The notes under the pieces: generated by a model
What the model was told of the DNA's origin: nothing
What the model saw: the letters and a program-made list of their open reading frames with translations, nothing else
The model's database searches: none
In this document: piece by piece, positions 51,868 through 64,000 of the stretch
How the letters are laid out: each line of letters starts with the position of its first letter
How positions within the stretch are numbered: position 1 is the first letter of the stretch
Made by a program: the position numbers and the translations under genes
Assembly (NCBI RefSeq): GCF_000150275.1
Contig: NW_002060965.1
Span: 748,923 to 812,922, forward strand
Reading direction: 5' to 3'
DNA from: Trichoplax adhaerens
Taxonomy: Eukaryota > Placozoa > Uniplacotomia > Trichoplacea > Trichoplacidae
DNA: 64,000 bases

Positions 51868-54800
51868 TTACTTTACTTTTTTGTTCTTTTCCAAATATTT
51901 TGCCATTGGATCGTCGCTACGTGATTTCATTAACCTATAAGCCTCCATTTCTTCCTCAGTTGGTTCGTGTACACTTATCTCCATCGGATTATATGGTCTC
52001 CTACGTTCGTCCAAAGACAGCATCTTTTCGGCATTTTGTTGGTTCTTGATCTCGGCCTCTATAGCACTAGCTAATTTTTCTTTTTTCTTTAGAGTATTAT
52101 CTGCATCGTCGGCCTCACTCGTTTTACGTTTAATCTTTTTAGTCTTCATGTTTTCTTGATGAATCTAATGTACAATTTACCCCAATGAATAATATATTTT
52201 AACGTTACCTTGTAGTAATACTACTATCTCAGTTTTGAACTATAACTAACGATATGTAATAAAGTACATGGCTCTATAGCGGACGTACGCGTGATTTTAA
52301 AGTATGGAATTATGTAATTCTTATAGTAGCGAGTTATACCTCTACAAGTGACTTTGGTTGTTCAGCTTCTGTAGGAAGTTCCAACATCTCATTTACAGCC
52401 TCCAATCGTGATTGTTGATTAAGTGAGCCCGTGCAATACGACATTTTGATAAAGGAATGGCAGCAAGCATAACCCCATCTTCCATCTTTCCAGTAAGATC
52501 CCCAAACAGTCTAAGATTAAGTTATCACAATTAAATAAAAAACTCTTTAATGTATATTTCAATAGCATGCCATCGTATGAATCTAATACTTACTTTGTGA
52601 TTGTTTATTAAGATATCTTCTTCATACTTTGATCTGATGGTTACTTTTTCTTGTCCTTTAATCATATTACCAAATCGCGAGTATTCAACGTAATTTTCCG
52701 TCTGTGATAGAAGCATATCTCTGGGTGGTGCATCCAAGTGTTCTTCACCTCCGTACCTATTAGTAAATGAGTAGTGGTGATAGTCCAATAAGCTACTTGC
52801 ATAAATTATACAGATCAATTGCTAGAATAAATAGTACTCACTTTTCAAGAATGCGTTTCTGTTTATTATCTTGAAAATCATCTTTGCGAACATTAAATTC
52901 TTTTCTCAATAATTCTAATTTAGTTGGTTCAGCTAGAACGTGTACATCTACCCCTTTGTTGTAAGCTTCCCATGCGAATACTAGAATATAATAAAATATT
53001 TAAGCACAATCGCTTATGAATACCAATATTAGAATTATATAAAATGCATCAACCAGAGTCAGCACTGGAGATGTTAATCTATCTTACATTGAGATTTTGC
53101 CATTGCGACGGTATCGCCAGAATGTCGAATAAAATTATCACCAGCGTATGGCAAGCTATGGTTTATTAGAATTTTCAAAAATGATTTAACAACTTCTATA
53201 ACGAAATTCAAGCAGAAATAATACTAACACTAACATGGTTTTATTGGGAAGGTTACTTATGTTATGGATATGTTTAATTGAAGAATTCTTACTCTTCAGG
53301 ATTATCTCCTGTTTGCTTGTAAGGATTATCTCTCATAGAACGAGTTTTCGGATCATAAAAGGCAGAATTTGGATCTAAATTTCGTAAATACTGTAAAAGA
53401 GATGGAAGCTGTAGTACATCTGTTTTTGAACTAAAGTCTTTTCACGTCTACGAGTACTTGTATGCTATTTAAGTATCACAGAACTTTGTAAATCATTTCA
53501 TTTACCTTTGCAGTGTCTTCACGTAAACGTAGATTTCTAACTGTCATACGTCTGTTGGAGAAGGAATATTGATAAAATGATGAATAGATAAGAAGGAGTT
53601 GAGTGAGGTAGTTTCATATTTTATACTAACATTTTAGAGTCAAATTTTGTTCCAGGCATATCAGCCTGTTCCGCGTATTTGTCCTCATCTTTATCACTGT
53701 CAGCATCGCTGTCACTATCACTCTGGAGTTAATATTTTTCAATTAGTTTAAACCTGTTAGATGTAGTTGACAATAATAGTGTAGCAATTTCACCAAGATC
53801 ACAAGTAAATTATTTTAATCCTATATTATAACCATAAAGCTTATCCAAATTATGAAAAATATAATATAGCTATGGTCACCTCATCATGTACATTCTTTTC
53901 TTGGTTATTTTCTTCATCAGCATTTAATTCTTTACTGAGTTTTTCAGCTTTCATTTGACGTTTTGCCTATTATTGTAAAGAAAATCATGTTATTGTATTA
54001 GAATACAAGACTACTTAAGGACAGCTTTAATATCGGTAGATCCGTTTATGATAGTTATTGATCTTTCAAAACTAAACTGACTGATGATACCACTTCGATG
54101 ATTAATTGGATATAATGCATTTATAAAGATCTTTCCATAACATTTCGTCATACCATGTCAATCTTGGCATATTCTTCAATAACTTGTTTATAATCATCGG
54201 GATTGTAACCATTCCATCGATCACGTTTTCCATCATAGTCAAATTGTAGCTTTGGTTGTACGAATTCATCAGGTTTAATATTTTTCTCATTAAATTTTGC
54301 ACCAATACGGCGTGGTCGCTGTTCAAGAAAGAGATCAGAGAATATTGTTAGGCGATGGAGGCTAGGCAATCATAGGGAATGCATTCCAGTTCAATTTATA
54401 GCGTATTAGTATATTTCGGATATGACTTGATAACAACAAGTTTAGAGACATGTTCACTGTCTAAGACTACAAGGGCAATTTTACCTCAGTACATTCTTTT
54501 TTAGTGTGTGTTACAGCTCCACAGTTTTCACAGGCTCCTTTACGAAATTTTTTAGCCGCAACCTATGTTAAAGATATGAAATCGAAGATTAATTACTAGA
54601 GATGTGATAGACTATGACGCTATATCTTCCAATTAAGGAAAACACTTCTATTTGTAACGATAAAAATATTGACTTGGTCATTGTATCAAAGTATTTATGA
54701 TTTACAACAGGCAATTAATGTGCTGTATGTTAGATGATAAGTAGGAGTTTTAAAACCTTTTGTGTGCCACGTCGATACCAATCATTCAAGGGAGAGGAAT

Positions 54801-55960
54801 CCTGCTCGATTTCTCCTTGGATTCTCTGATGTTTTAAAGAAGGTCTAATATACAAGATGAACAACTGTTGACGATATCGTAACAATAATGTATCGTATCA
54901 TCCAGACGCCTTTAACCTCTACTATCAAGATCTACAGTAGTTTTAATTTGGCACTTGATACCTGTTAATGCCATAATACCAAGGAACATCTTTGATATAC
55001 TTGGGGATATGAGGATTGATATCTCTGTAATAGAAAGAGTCACATCATTCAATCCTATGTAGCAGTGATAATTTTTTCTATTCATCTCATTTTCATCATG
55101 ATTAATAGCCATAACAGTTCAATGAATATGTCTGGATGAGGCCAAAAGTGAATTATTACTATCAATCTATGCTGTACAGATTCTTCCATTAACACTCTTC
55201 TTGTACTGTGTGATTGTAGGATCTGTACAGTACATGCACGATGCGTCTATTCGCTCTATTGGAGACTGTCGCTATCGAATCAAACTTATGATGGAGACAG
55301 TTGGCCATGTTACAACACTAGTCTGTGGGCTAATATTTATACACAACGATCTTATGCATTGGTAATTTACTGTACACATTAGTGATTACCTTATTAGATA
55401 AGATTACTGACATTAGTACAATGATTTAAGATAGGGTCTTTGTACTCATATAAATCCTTCTGCACTGATGCTAGTAACTATTCTGATCAATTAATGTTAC
55501 AAAGAAGCCAAAAAGTGAATTATTACTATCAATCTATGCTGTACAGATTATTCTATCGACGGTCTTCCTGTACAGTGTCGTTGTAGAATCTGTACTTGCA
55601 CGACACGTCTATTCGCTCTATTAGAGACTGTGGCTATCGAATCAAGTTTACGATGGAGACACAGTTGGGCATATTACAACACTAGTCTGTGGGCTAATAT
55701 TGAGCATATACTATAGACTTGTTTAGTCAATTAACTTTCTACATCCTGGATGGATCTATTCCAATGGATTATTTGGATATGAAATTGAAGGCTGACTTGA
55801 CTAATACTATCATTCATGCTTACCTTCCTTCTTCATCTACCTCAGCTGGAGCTGTACCCGCTTTTCTAGCTTCTTCTAATTCTTTTTGTTTTTTCCAATT
55901 TTCCCTTGTAACACGATTATTATTATTAGCAGTTTCTGCGGCAGCGGCTGTTAAAGACAT
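51868..55960 (-). CDS. SLU7: Pre-mRNA splicing factor SLU7
   Basis: Fourteen exons on the minus strand: 55960-55824, 55024-54962, 54844-54757, 54562-54485, 54318-54154, 53966-53880, 53722-53631, 53551-53506, 53390-53293, 53155-53088, 52980-52842, 52756-52594, 52510-52340, 52164-51868; 563 aa (human 586). SLU7 acts in the second catalytic step of splicing and helps select the 3' splice site. Order of marks: [33 protein letters not shown], a CCHC zinc knuckle (C107, C110, H115, C120), [15 protein letters not shown], an acidic Asp/Ser stretch, [19 protein letters not shown]-type region ([11 protein letters not shown]), [45 protein letters not shown], then a basic coiled-coil end with ERRRPYN and [11 protein letters not shown]. 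Phases agree throughout. Introns are mostly 80-250 bp; intron 1 is about 0.8 kb. Confidence 0.97.
55141..55701. repeat. About 200-bp direct repeat in SLU7 intron 1
   Basis: 55141-55336 and 55507-55701 match over their whole length (both open GCCAAAA...GTGAATTATTACTATC and end GTCTGTGGGCTAATATT) with scattered differences and small indels. Each copy contains TGTACAG motifs like those of the promoter islands. No terminal inverted repeat or coding frame is apparent. Confidence 0.85.
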
Positions 55961-57416
55961 TTTCCTGCTTTCTTCCTTTATTTCTCCTTTTTCTGGATTA
56001 AATTAGCATCAAAGTATGAAAGTTGTGAAAGCAATTCCTCTCCCACAATTCACGTCGAAACGTTTGAAGGACGTGAGTGACTGTCCCGTTTAGTACACAT
56101 CTGTAGTTGTACGATAGTATAATGTATCGTACCTACTGCTACCTACTGTATGGTACGTAATACTATGGTACTGAAACGAGCAGAATGTTGCGGTATTGAA
56201 AAAGGAACGGTAGAGTACAGTATACAATACTGTAAAGTACAGTACTGTGTACTGTACTCTTCTTGAGTAGTACTGTACGGTATGGTACCGTACAGTACGG
56301 TGCAGTATCCACAATACACAGCTACAGTACATAGTACCGTACTCCTTGACTGTAGCAGTACAGTACTGGACTGGACTGGACTGGACCGTACAGTGTACTG
56401 TACAGTACAGTACACTGTATAGTACTACTTACAGAACAGTACTGTACACTGTACAGTGTACACTGATCACGACAGTCAGCTGAAGTGCGCATCCGCGTTC
56501 CGTTCCATTCCGTAGTTTACTCGCCACCGTACTGTACAGTACAGTACTGTACTGTACACTGTAGCGTACTCCGCGACTGTAGCAGTACGGGACAGTACTG
56601 GACTGTACCGTACCGTACAGTGTACAGTGTACAGTACTACTGTACTGTACTGTACAGTACACAGTACTGTACACTGGTCACGACAGTCCGAGATTAATCA
56701 ACTTTTTTTCATAGTTTCATACTCAATGTGGCCCAAATTCTTTCTCCAGTGGCAGTTTTTTCCTTCTCTTCACCAATATAGTAACAAGATGGACAGTTCA
56801 ATTTTAACATACAGTATAGACATGTTTTATTAGTAAGAAAAATAGAGGGAAAATAGACTAAAGACTCGGGTAAATACTTCTATTAAATACACATACAGTA
56901 CTGTATGTACTTATTTAGAACGAAAATGAAAGGGAATCGAAATGATCCTTCACTTTTCTGGTCATTTCAAGTGTATTGTATATCTGCATGGTACACTATC
57001 CTGTCGACGATTGACAGTTAAATAACAAAATGCGCTGCTCTCGTGTGACATGCGCAGTAATACGCATAGGTTACGTACCGGTTCGATCCTGTAGGGCGTG
57101 TTTGCAATAAAATCTTTAAAATCTTCCATCTTCAATCCTGAAACATCTACATATCGTGTTTGATAGTCTTAGATCTACTATAGGACCACGCACACTACAT
57201 ACTAAACAAGTGCATATTACACAATTTACATCATAAGCCTCGATCTTATACGGCCATGTTATAAAAAAAGTAAAGGATCTTGACTATTTATCCAGTAAAG
57301 TAGTGGGCGACCAGCTGATGGAAGTCTGCAGATACGAAGAGTGATTGATTGCGACTTCTTGAAGGCCACAAGTGCAATCAAAACAGAATAGGTAAATTGT
57401 TTTAAAAGTATTGATC
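55961..57416. repeat. Head-to-head interval SLU7/BORCS7-like, largest ACTGT-pentamer island
   Basis: 56090-56690 is almost entirely ACTGT/ACAGT pentamers and variants (including a GGACT run at 56373-56392) with many strand switches and nested palindromes. Two related modules are present (56337-56478 and 56565-56688), each running from CGTACTCC..GACTGTAGCAGTAC to CACTGxTCACGACAGTC. Apparent reading frames here on both strands are repeat artefacts. 56700-57416 is ordinary AT-rich DNA that should include the start region of the + gene. Confidence 0.8.
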
Positions 57417-58745
57417 ATGGCATCGAATCTTCCTATTCGAGAAAAGCTTACCAGCAAGATGCAAAGTGCCATTTTAGAGACTGGAAAGTTAGCTAGACAT
57501 GTACAGCCAGGATGGAAAACTAACGAAGTTAGTATAAAAATGGATGATTATCCATTTATTAAACCTAAAGAATGATGAATGGAGGATACTAACAACTAAT
57601 AAAATCAATACACTCATGTTAATGTTATATAAGTAAATGCAAAATAACATGTGCTCGCTTACCAGATTACCTAGTCAACAGGATCTATTGCATACCAGAT
57701 TGACATTTGACATGCAATGATAGCGACCACAATGTCTACCATTACTATCCATATCTTACGGAGCCAGTCATTATATTAATTATTATACGCAATTTCTAAT
57801 AGATGCGTACTGATGTGATAAGCTCGGACCTAAGATGATTTCCACGGCATAGTGTTATGCTACTGTAATTGCATGATACTGTTAGTAAATGTAGTAATAA
57901 AAAATAAGACAACTGATTGTGAATGTGGTAAAATATACGTCATCATAACGATGACCACTTATCATAACACGTTATAACATGGTGAAATTATAATCTACGA
58001 TCTCAAGGGCATCACTCAAGCTGTTAAATATACTTGTATGCAAGAAATACATTTGAAAAATGCAGTGGATGTGAGTATTCAATAGGCCTTAAACGATTCA
58101 ACTTTTAGCAATTGTAATAGCATAACAAATTAGGGGAAGAAGTGATAGAACGTAGAAATTGATCATACGCGTATTATGCTTTCTCAACTACGATGTATAA
58201 TGTTATACACGATTACTGAAATATTATCTAGAATTCCCAAAAATTAAAAGATCAAATTGAAAAGATGAGAATACAGTAAGTATTAACTCACAAATGAAGA
58301 CTAACTTATATCACTGTACTTGTACAGAATCCATCATTTGCTACAATTTTTGAATCTAATCAGTGGTATCATTCCTATTCTAGGTCCAATGACATTGAAT
58401 GCAAGTACGACTTAGGATCGATAGAATAATAATAAATTATACTTTTTAACTCTTTCATCAATTGCTGCTATTATTGTAACACAAAGTGCCAATACTGTAC
58501 TCGTCTATTAGCTATTAGCTAACGTACATGAAGTGATCTAGTATAGACATCAACGAAGCAGTCTTTAAATTGCATCAACATTATTTCAATAGAATTTATT
58601 GAAATTTGTATCTTTATAATTTTAAGGTAGTTCTACTAATCTGCTCAATTACATTTAATATTTCAGTTTGGAACGCTTAAACGCCATCACAGACTGCCTA
58701 GCGACTATCCCTCATATCGCTGATGATACCTCTATCAATAATTAA
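57417..58745 (+). CDS. BORCS7: BORCS7-like small coiled-coil protein
   Basis: Four exons: 57417-57527, 58008-58070, 58232-58275, 58667-58745, donors GTTAGT, GTGAGT and GTAAGT with consistent phases, giving 98 aa (human BORCS7 about 105). BORCS7 belongs to the BORC complex that couples lysosomes to Arl8 and kinesin for outward movement. The protein is helical throughout: REKLTSKMQSAILETGKLAR, then HVQPGWKTNEGITQAVKY, MQEIHLKNAVDNSQKLKDQI and HLERLNAITDCLATIPH. The spacing of L..V..G...I..A...QE....N..L.K...HL fits BORCS7, but identity is low, so another BLOC-1/BORC-type subunit remains possible. Reading on without splicing gives a 52-aa frame that is less convincing. Head-to-head with SLU7 and tail-to-tail with WDR11. 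Confidence 0.65.
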
Positions 58746-60205
58746 TAGTTAATGAATTACTGATTAAAAAATATTTAAGACATTAGCAAATACCAATTTA
58801 CTTCGTACCTTCCTCAGTCATATTCAAACTGGAAAAATTAAGACAACATTTACATAAATACGTACGAATACTATATCAATTGATTGTCATAGATGCCTAC
58901 AAAGATTCTCGAAAAAAATCGTTGCAGTACAGTATATAAAATAATAAAACTTTAACGGATCTTTATTCTCACTATAAAAATAGAACGGCAATGTAAAAAA
59001 CAAACTGAACATTTTACGTATTACCTATTAAATTGTATAAATATTAGCGATATAGATATAGCTAAAAAAGTAATTAATTTCTTATAATCTCTGTTTATCT
59101 CTTGATGATGCCTAACAAATTATTAGCCTGTGTCTTGTATCAAATTGTACATTTTAAAATTCGTAATTCTTAAATGTTATCGCAATCTTATAAATACTGT
59201 AGTGGCGATTTTTTATATTTACAATTGTCTTACTACACCTGATATCACGCAAGTCTTATTCACAGCTTATTTTAAAGCGCTTACAATATGTATTGACAGT
59301 AAACGTGTCACATGCAAGTAAATATTTCAATCACTTGTGATTTCATATAAAGCGACACAGTATTCTGGAGAATAAAGCATCTATCTTGAAGTTTCGAGTT
59401 ACAGGTTTAATATTGTCCACTATAAGTGAAAGAAGTCTAAACCTTCAGTATACAGTATATACGCGTATAGGTTAAGATAACTAATCTTGAATATGCTGAC
59501 GTCGAATAATAGATTATGACTATTTTTAAAATTCGCTCTGAAGCACTTTATTAATTAATGGATTAATTAATTACATTTAGCAACACTGTTCGCTTATATT
59601 GGAATGTTACGTACAGTATACTCATGAAAGGAAAAGCTGCTGTCTCATGAAAGCATAATACATCTATAATTCTTATACACTTTATAGATTCCAATCAATA
59701 AACAGGGTATCTGAATAAAAAATAATATTTACGAGTAAACAAACAAATTTCAAGAGAGGTTTTGACATATAAATACGCACTAGAAATTTGTAATAACGTT
59801 TACATATATATATCCTCATTTATCTTGTAGTAGTTTAATACTACTATTTAAATTCGTAAAAATCTGTCTCTAAATCCACAGGTATAAAAATCTACTATAA
59901 AATGAAATACATGACATATATAGGATAATTAAATTTTAACCGAAATATCTTTATTGATCAAAACATACCGCGTAAAATTCATCAGATCATGATTCTCAGT
60001 ATTATTATATTAATCTTAATCTAAATATACCATTTAGGTATCTAATTTATTGAGCAAAAAATTTTTATGCTATATAATTGACAAAAGTATTACCGTATAA
60101 ATTCACGAACTTTATAGAGTATTCCGTTTGATAGCGCAGAAATATATTATATGGATCCAATTAGCATAAACATCTACTAAGGCTAGGTGAAGAGTTTTAT
60201 CGATT
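58746..60205. other. Tail-to-tail interval BORCS7-like/WDR11
   Basis: AT-rich 3' flanking DNA with isolated ACTGTA motifs only. No gene, repeat family or RNA gene recognised. Confidence 0.55.
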
Positions 60206-63200
60206 TTAAGTCTCCTCGACCTCATTTTCAGAGATAGTAGTAATCAACTTTTGGTAATATTCCGCTGCTGCTTCGTTACCAACTTGCCTACAATGTCTGG
60301 CATATTCTTCGTACATTACGTCAACCATTTTTGCTAAAAGATAGAATTAATTGCAAGGGCAAATTTTCTTAAACTGAGTTGAAAACATTATAGATAGCCA
60401 ACTATTGGAAGATTGTAATCTATATAAACAGGTGACTAATTTAAAATTTTTTCATATCTAGATACCAAGAGGTTTGTATTCCATGTCTAAAACTTTAAAT
60501 TCTGTACAGGCTTCTAGGAATAATATCGCCCTGTCGAAAAGGCGTAGACTGGAAAAGGAAAAACAAAGATTTTATACACTATATCAAAATCCTAAATTAA
60601 AAAAAATGATAGGACAATACTCCTTACCTATAAAGTAATTCCAAAACTTTAGTAAAATCGCATAAAGAAAGTGCTACTAAGATTGCTTGATCCTAAAATA
60701 AATGAAAAATAAATTTTTATGATGAAACACTTTCCATTCTATCAAATCAATGTAGCAATTGAGTTTTTCTGACCTCTTGCGTAGAATTTAGTAAACTATC
60801 TATCCATTGTCTATACATATCAAAACATTCATTGGAGCTTAATGTAGCCTACATGATGAAAAAATGTACAGATATAGGTTTACGTATGAGATTTTATATT
60901 TTTATAGTAATATTATATAGATTCGTAGTATAAACCAAAGACATTCCATATACCTTGGCTAACCAAGCTGCTTTATCCCATTCACCATAAGTTTGCAAAT
61001 AACGACATGCATCTACATTTTTTCCAATAAGACATAGTAGCTGTACTCCCTCATATAGCCGACCGTTTGCTATTAAATTCGTGGCAACTAACTTAACAGT
61101 ACTTTGAGCAGCACCCGATGTACATATTGTAGCTGTAAGACATGCTCTATGATTTAAAGCATAAAAATTAATAAGTATCGGTCAAGAGTTGCAAACAAAC
61201 TTAAAATGTGTACAACACCGTAAAGTATAAATTGTAGCTGACCGTAAAGAATCGGCGTAATAATTTTCATCACTGGGATTAGTTTCAAGCAATAGCTTAA
61301 TCGCACGATCCACCTTTACAAGTGCGTACAAAAAAAGATAGAGTTAGTTATCACTTATCTGTCAGTAATTAACTGCATCGAAATCAACATTCACTTTGAT
61401 AATTTGAAAGTACATCTGTTCAAAGAATTTATAGATTCATGAATTACAGTATATAATATACCTGCCCAAGTAGAATAAGGTTACATTCACATTTGTTTGT
61501 TTGCGCATAAGAAGTACGTTTGGCATCATGTAAAAATGCTCTTTCCAATTGATCTTTCTAAAATAAAAGACGTAAAAAATTTAATTAACTTCGTTAGATT
61601 TCACCAAGCCAACTTGATATAACCTCTCTCAATATTTCGTTTAATTACGTATCAAACAGATTATAAACTTATCTGCTTCATAAACAATTACTGTTATTTT
61701 ACCCGAAAGATTTTACGATTGCGCAGTAAATCGTAACAGGTATCCAGCGAAGCATCTATTTACAGCAAAGTACATTTATAGATTGATTTCTAATAAAAAA
61801 TTTTACAATTTTTCAAAAACTTAGCTTACCTAGACTGCAATTGGATGAATCACTTAATTTAGCACTAGTGTCGACATCATCATTTACGTGCGCTTTTCGT
61901 AGATAATGTAGAGCTAGCGTCCAAAATTCAATTTCGCTTTGATCTCCAAAAAGTCTAATTATTACACATGATTACAGCAAATAACATTAAGTTGTGATAT
62001 TAGAAGCTGCATACTTAATTATTTTAAGAATGTACTGCAGCCGTATATTTATTTCTTGACTAACTTGGCAGTAATTAAGCATCTTTGAGCGGTGCCAAAA
62101 GGTGCATTTTCTACATAGTCTGTCAATCCACTGAAAGTAAAAAATGAAAAATATATTTGTTTTAATTTCAGTTAAAGTTTCACATATGTGCAATAATTTT
62201 CGGTTAATGAATGTTGTGTATCATTGTAAACCTTACTTTGGTAATAGCGACAGTTGTTGCATTACTACATCGGCTAAGTCATTATCATTCGTTTCAATAG
62301 CCCTAGAAAATATAAATTTCATCGTATCTAAATAAAACTTTAATAGTATGTAATTACTGTGTTTCTTAACTCACTCAATTGGAGATTTAAATCCGTAAGT
62401 TTTATTCCAAGGCTGATGTTGAAGTAGTTGTTTAATTAAAAAGGAAACTTTCGGCGCTATGAGGTACGCATTGAATGATGTATCTAATAAAATTTAGCAG
62501 ATATAAATGAAACATGATCGAATCGGAATAGACATGAATTACTGTAATCTAATTAGATATTTTACAGGGTAAGATTTCATTTGATGGTATCGGAGAAGTG
62601 GCCGTATTTAATGTAGCATCTAGAATTCTTAAACATCCGTCTTCATACAGAGCGACAACTTTGTCTGATGCAGCCCAATCAACATCAATAATCTGCAGTC
62701 CACCTTTACTAATCTTTAAACTGTGCAGACATTCTCTCTAAAATTATTACAAAATAGCTAGATGTAATTGTTGATAATATACTAACAGATGTAAAATAAG
62801 AGTAAAATTCTAATGATTTTTCGTACACGTAATGCATCCCATATATCTACACCATCGTTAAATAAGAGAACCACTTTAAGATTGCCCTTTCCGGGAGATA
62901 TTCGTAGTCGACGAATGCTGCCACGATGTGATTGGACTACCCTATAATATTTCAATTAAGTTGTTTATAGCCATATGTTTACTATCAATAATTTATAATT
63001 TACGTATTATTAGCTAATAGTAGAAAAACCTTGACAATCTTGCTTTAAGATCCCAAACAATTAAGGAGCCATCAGTATCTCCCATAATTATCAAATCGTT
63101 CTTCCATACCATATCGTTAACTGTACTAACTCCTCCCTATTAGATAATGTACATCAGAAATACAGTATAAATACGATATTACTTCATACCAATATGTTGA

Positions 63201-63884
63201 GGAAGCGGTAGTGTTACATAAACCGATAACGTTACGTACACCACCGGGGATTTTCGATCCGTCTTTAATTGTATTTCCATTAATCATAAAATGATACAAG
63301 ACACCCTCTCCACTAATGTAAACGAAATGCTCTACTGTCGATCCTTGCTATAATAAAAGTATTTTTAGAAAAGGTAACGAATTAAATGAAGTCGCTAAAT
63401 TAATCACTATAATTGAAATCTTATTATCGTACTTGATTAGATGTGTTAGTCTCAATTGTAATAGAACTTTCTGAATCTATTGATGACGAGGTATCGGAAC
63501 TTTGAGGCTTTTTTTTATTGCTAGATGAGTGCCATACCTTAACATTTACAAATAAAATAATTTAGACATAGAAGTTTATATGCAACATTTAATAATGTTC
63601 ATTTCTGGCTTACTAGTGACGTAGGATAAGGAAAATTTTTGGGCATATCTCTAATTAGACTTCCATTTTGTAAGTCCCAAATTTCAAGCGGGCGATCTTT
63701 AAAAGAAACGATGAAGTATTGCCTGCAAGTATGATGCTATTAACTAGTGCATTGTAAACGCATTAATCAATTTTATTATAATTGCACTTTATGTTTCGCA
63801 ACGAATAATACCTCAAATGAGATACTCTAACTGATTCTAGAGACGATGAGTCATTAGCATAGTTTCGAATTTTATTAATATAAC
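60206..63884 (-). CDS. WDR11: WDR11, C-terminal part (5' end beyond the window)
   Basis: Nineteen exons on the minus strand encode the last 658 or so residues (human protein 1224 aa): 63884-63812, 63722-63614, 63537-63433, 63347-63183, 63136-63030, 62941-62827, 62737-62566, 62483-62375, 62302-62237, 62130-62065, 61954-61830, 61755-61703, 61557-61462, 61313-61243, 61146-60954, 60848-60774, 60692-60628, 60548-60466, 60333-60206. WDR11 is a double-propeller scaffold of the endosome-to-Golgi tethering machinery, also tied to Hedgehog signalling and cilia. Second-propeller marks: FKDRPLEIWDL, GDTDGSLIVWDL, HRGSIRRLRISPGKGN, DVDWAASDKVVALYEDG. Helical part: HQPWNKTYG, GDQSEIEFWTLALHYL, DRAIKLLLETNP, KLVATNLIANGRL, DACRYLQTYGEWDKAAWLAK, FDRAILFLEAC and YEEYARHCRQVGNEAAAEYY. 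Introns are mostly 45-100 bp, and phases agree at all 18 junctions. A partial gene only because of the window edge. Confidence 0.93.
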
Positions 63885-64000
63885 CTTAGAATAACGTAAA
63901 AAATTCGAAACATTAATATCTAATAATGGTTGTACAATCTTAAAAATGTAGTATATTTAAAAGTTATAGCTAACGGAATCGATTTTTAGTGAATAACACA

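Noticed and set aside
56090-56697. Several overlapping 70-90 codon frames on both strands
   Set aside because: Pentamer repeats read without stops in several frames at once; composition is that of the repeat, with no domain.
57075-57095. GGTTCGATCC resembling a tRNA B box
   Set aside because: No A box, acceptor stem or cloverleaf around it.
57079-57129. Minus-strand ATG exon-like segment (MEDFKDFIANTPYRIEP followed by GTACGT)
   Set aside because: Looks like a first exon, but no second exon with a good acceptor and phase was found before the pentamer island.
1-64000. CRISPR array, bacterial operons, rRNA or tRNA genes
   Set aside because: No regularly spaced repeats of that kind, no bacterial gene organisation, and no rRNA or tRNA signature seen.

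Overview
The window is nuclear DNA from an early-branching animal. It is strongly AT-rich. Six of its conserved genes are cut into many small exons by short GT-AG introns (often 45-110 bp), and the recognisable proteins are animal ones: rhodopsin-family GPCRs, a kinase-less Ig/FGFRL1-type receptor, GOLGA7, FAHD1, SUCLG1, SLU7, a BORCS7-like protein and WDR11. A placozoan (Trichoplax or Hoilungia type) fits best, but that is inference from composition and gene style. There is one 50-base assembly gap (19053-19102).

Layout from left to right. 1-23 kb is gene-poor: two single-exon GPCRs (1968-2993 +; 10637-11692 -), small duplications, two perfect hairpins, and at 16.87-17.98 kb an approximately 180-bp tandem array. 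Insertions interrupt that array, and one is a clean solo LTR carrying two perfect heat-shock elements. 23.3-30.2 kb: GOLGA7 (-), a FAHD1 paralogue with a damaged active site (+), and an unrecognised three-exon gene (-). 30.2-40.1 kb: no gene that I can assign. 40.2-64 kb is gene-dense: the six-exon FGFRL1-like gene (+), an intact FAHD1 (-), 13-exon SUCLG1 (+), 14-exon SLU7 (-), four-exon BORCS7-like (+) and the 3' 19 exons of WDR11 (-), which runs off the right edge.

The most unusual signal is regulatory or structural. The three short head-to-head intervals (GOLGA7/FAHD1-A, FAHD1-B/SUCLG1, SLU7/BORCS7-like) are each filled with a dense island of ACTGT/ACAGT pentamers that keep switching strand at TGTACA, which makes nested palindromes. 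The short tail-to-tail intervals have only scattered copies. These islands may be a lineage-specific bidirectional-promoter or boundary element. FAHD1-B and SUCLG1, both expected to be mitochondrial enzymes near the TCA cycle, share one such interval of about 770 bp. SLU7 (splicing), WDR11 (endosome-Golgi trafficking), GOLGA7 (protein palmitoylation) and the BORCS7-like protein (lysosome positioning) are unrelated housekeeping genes.
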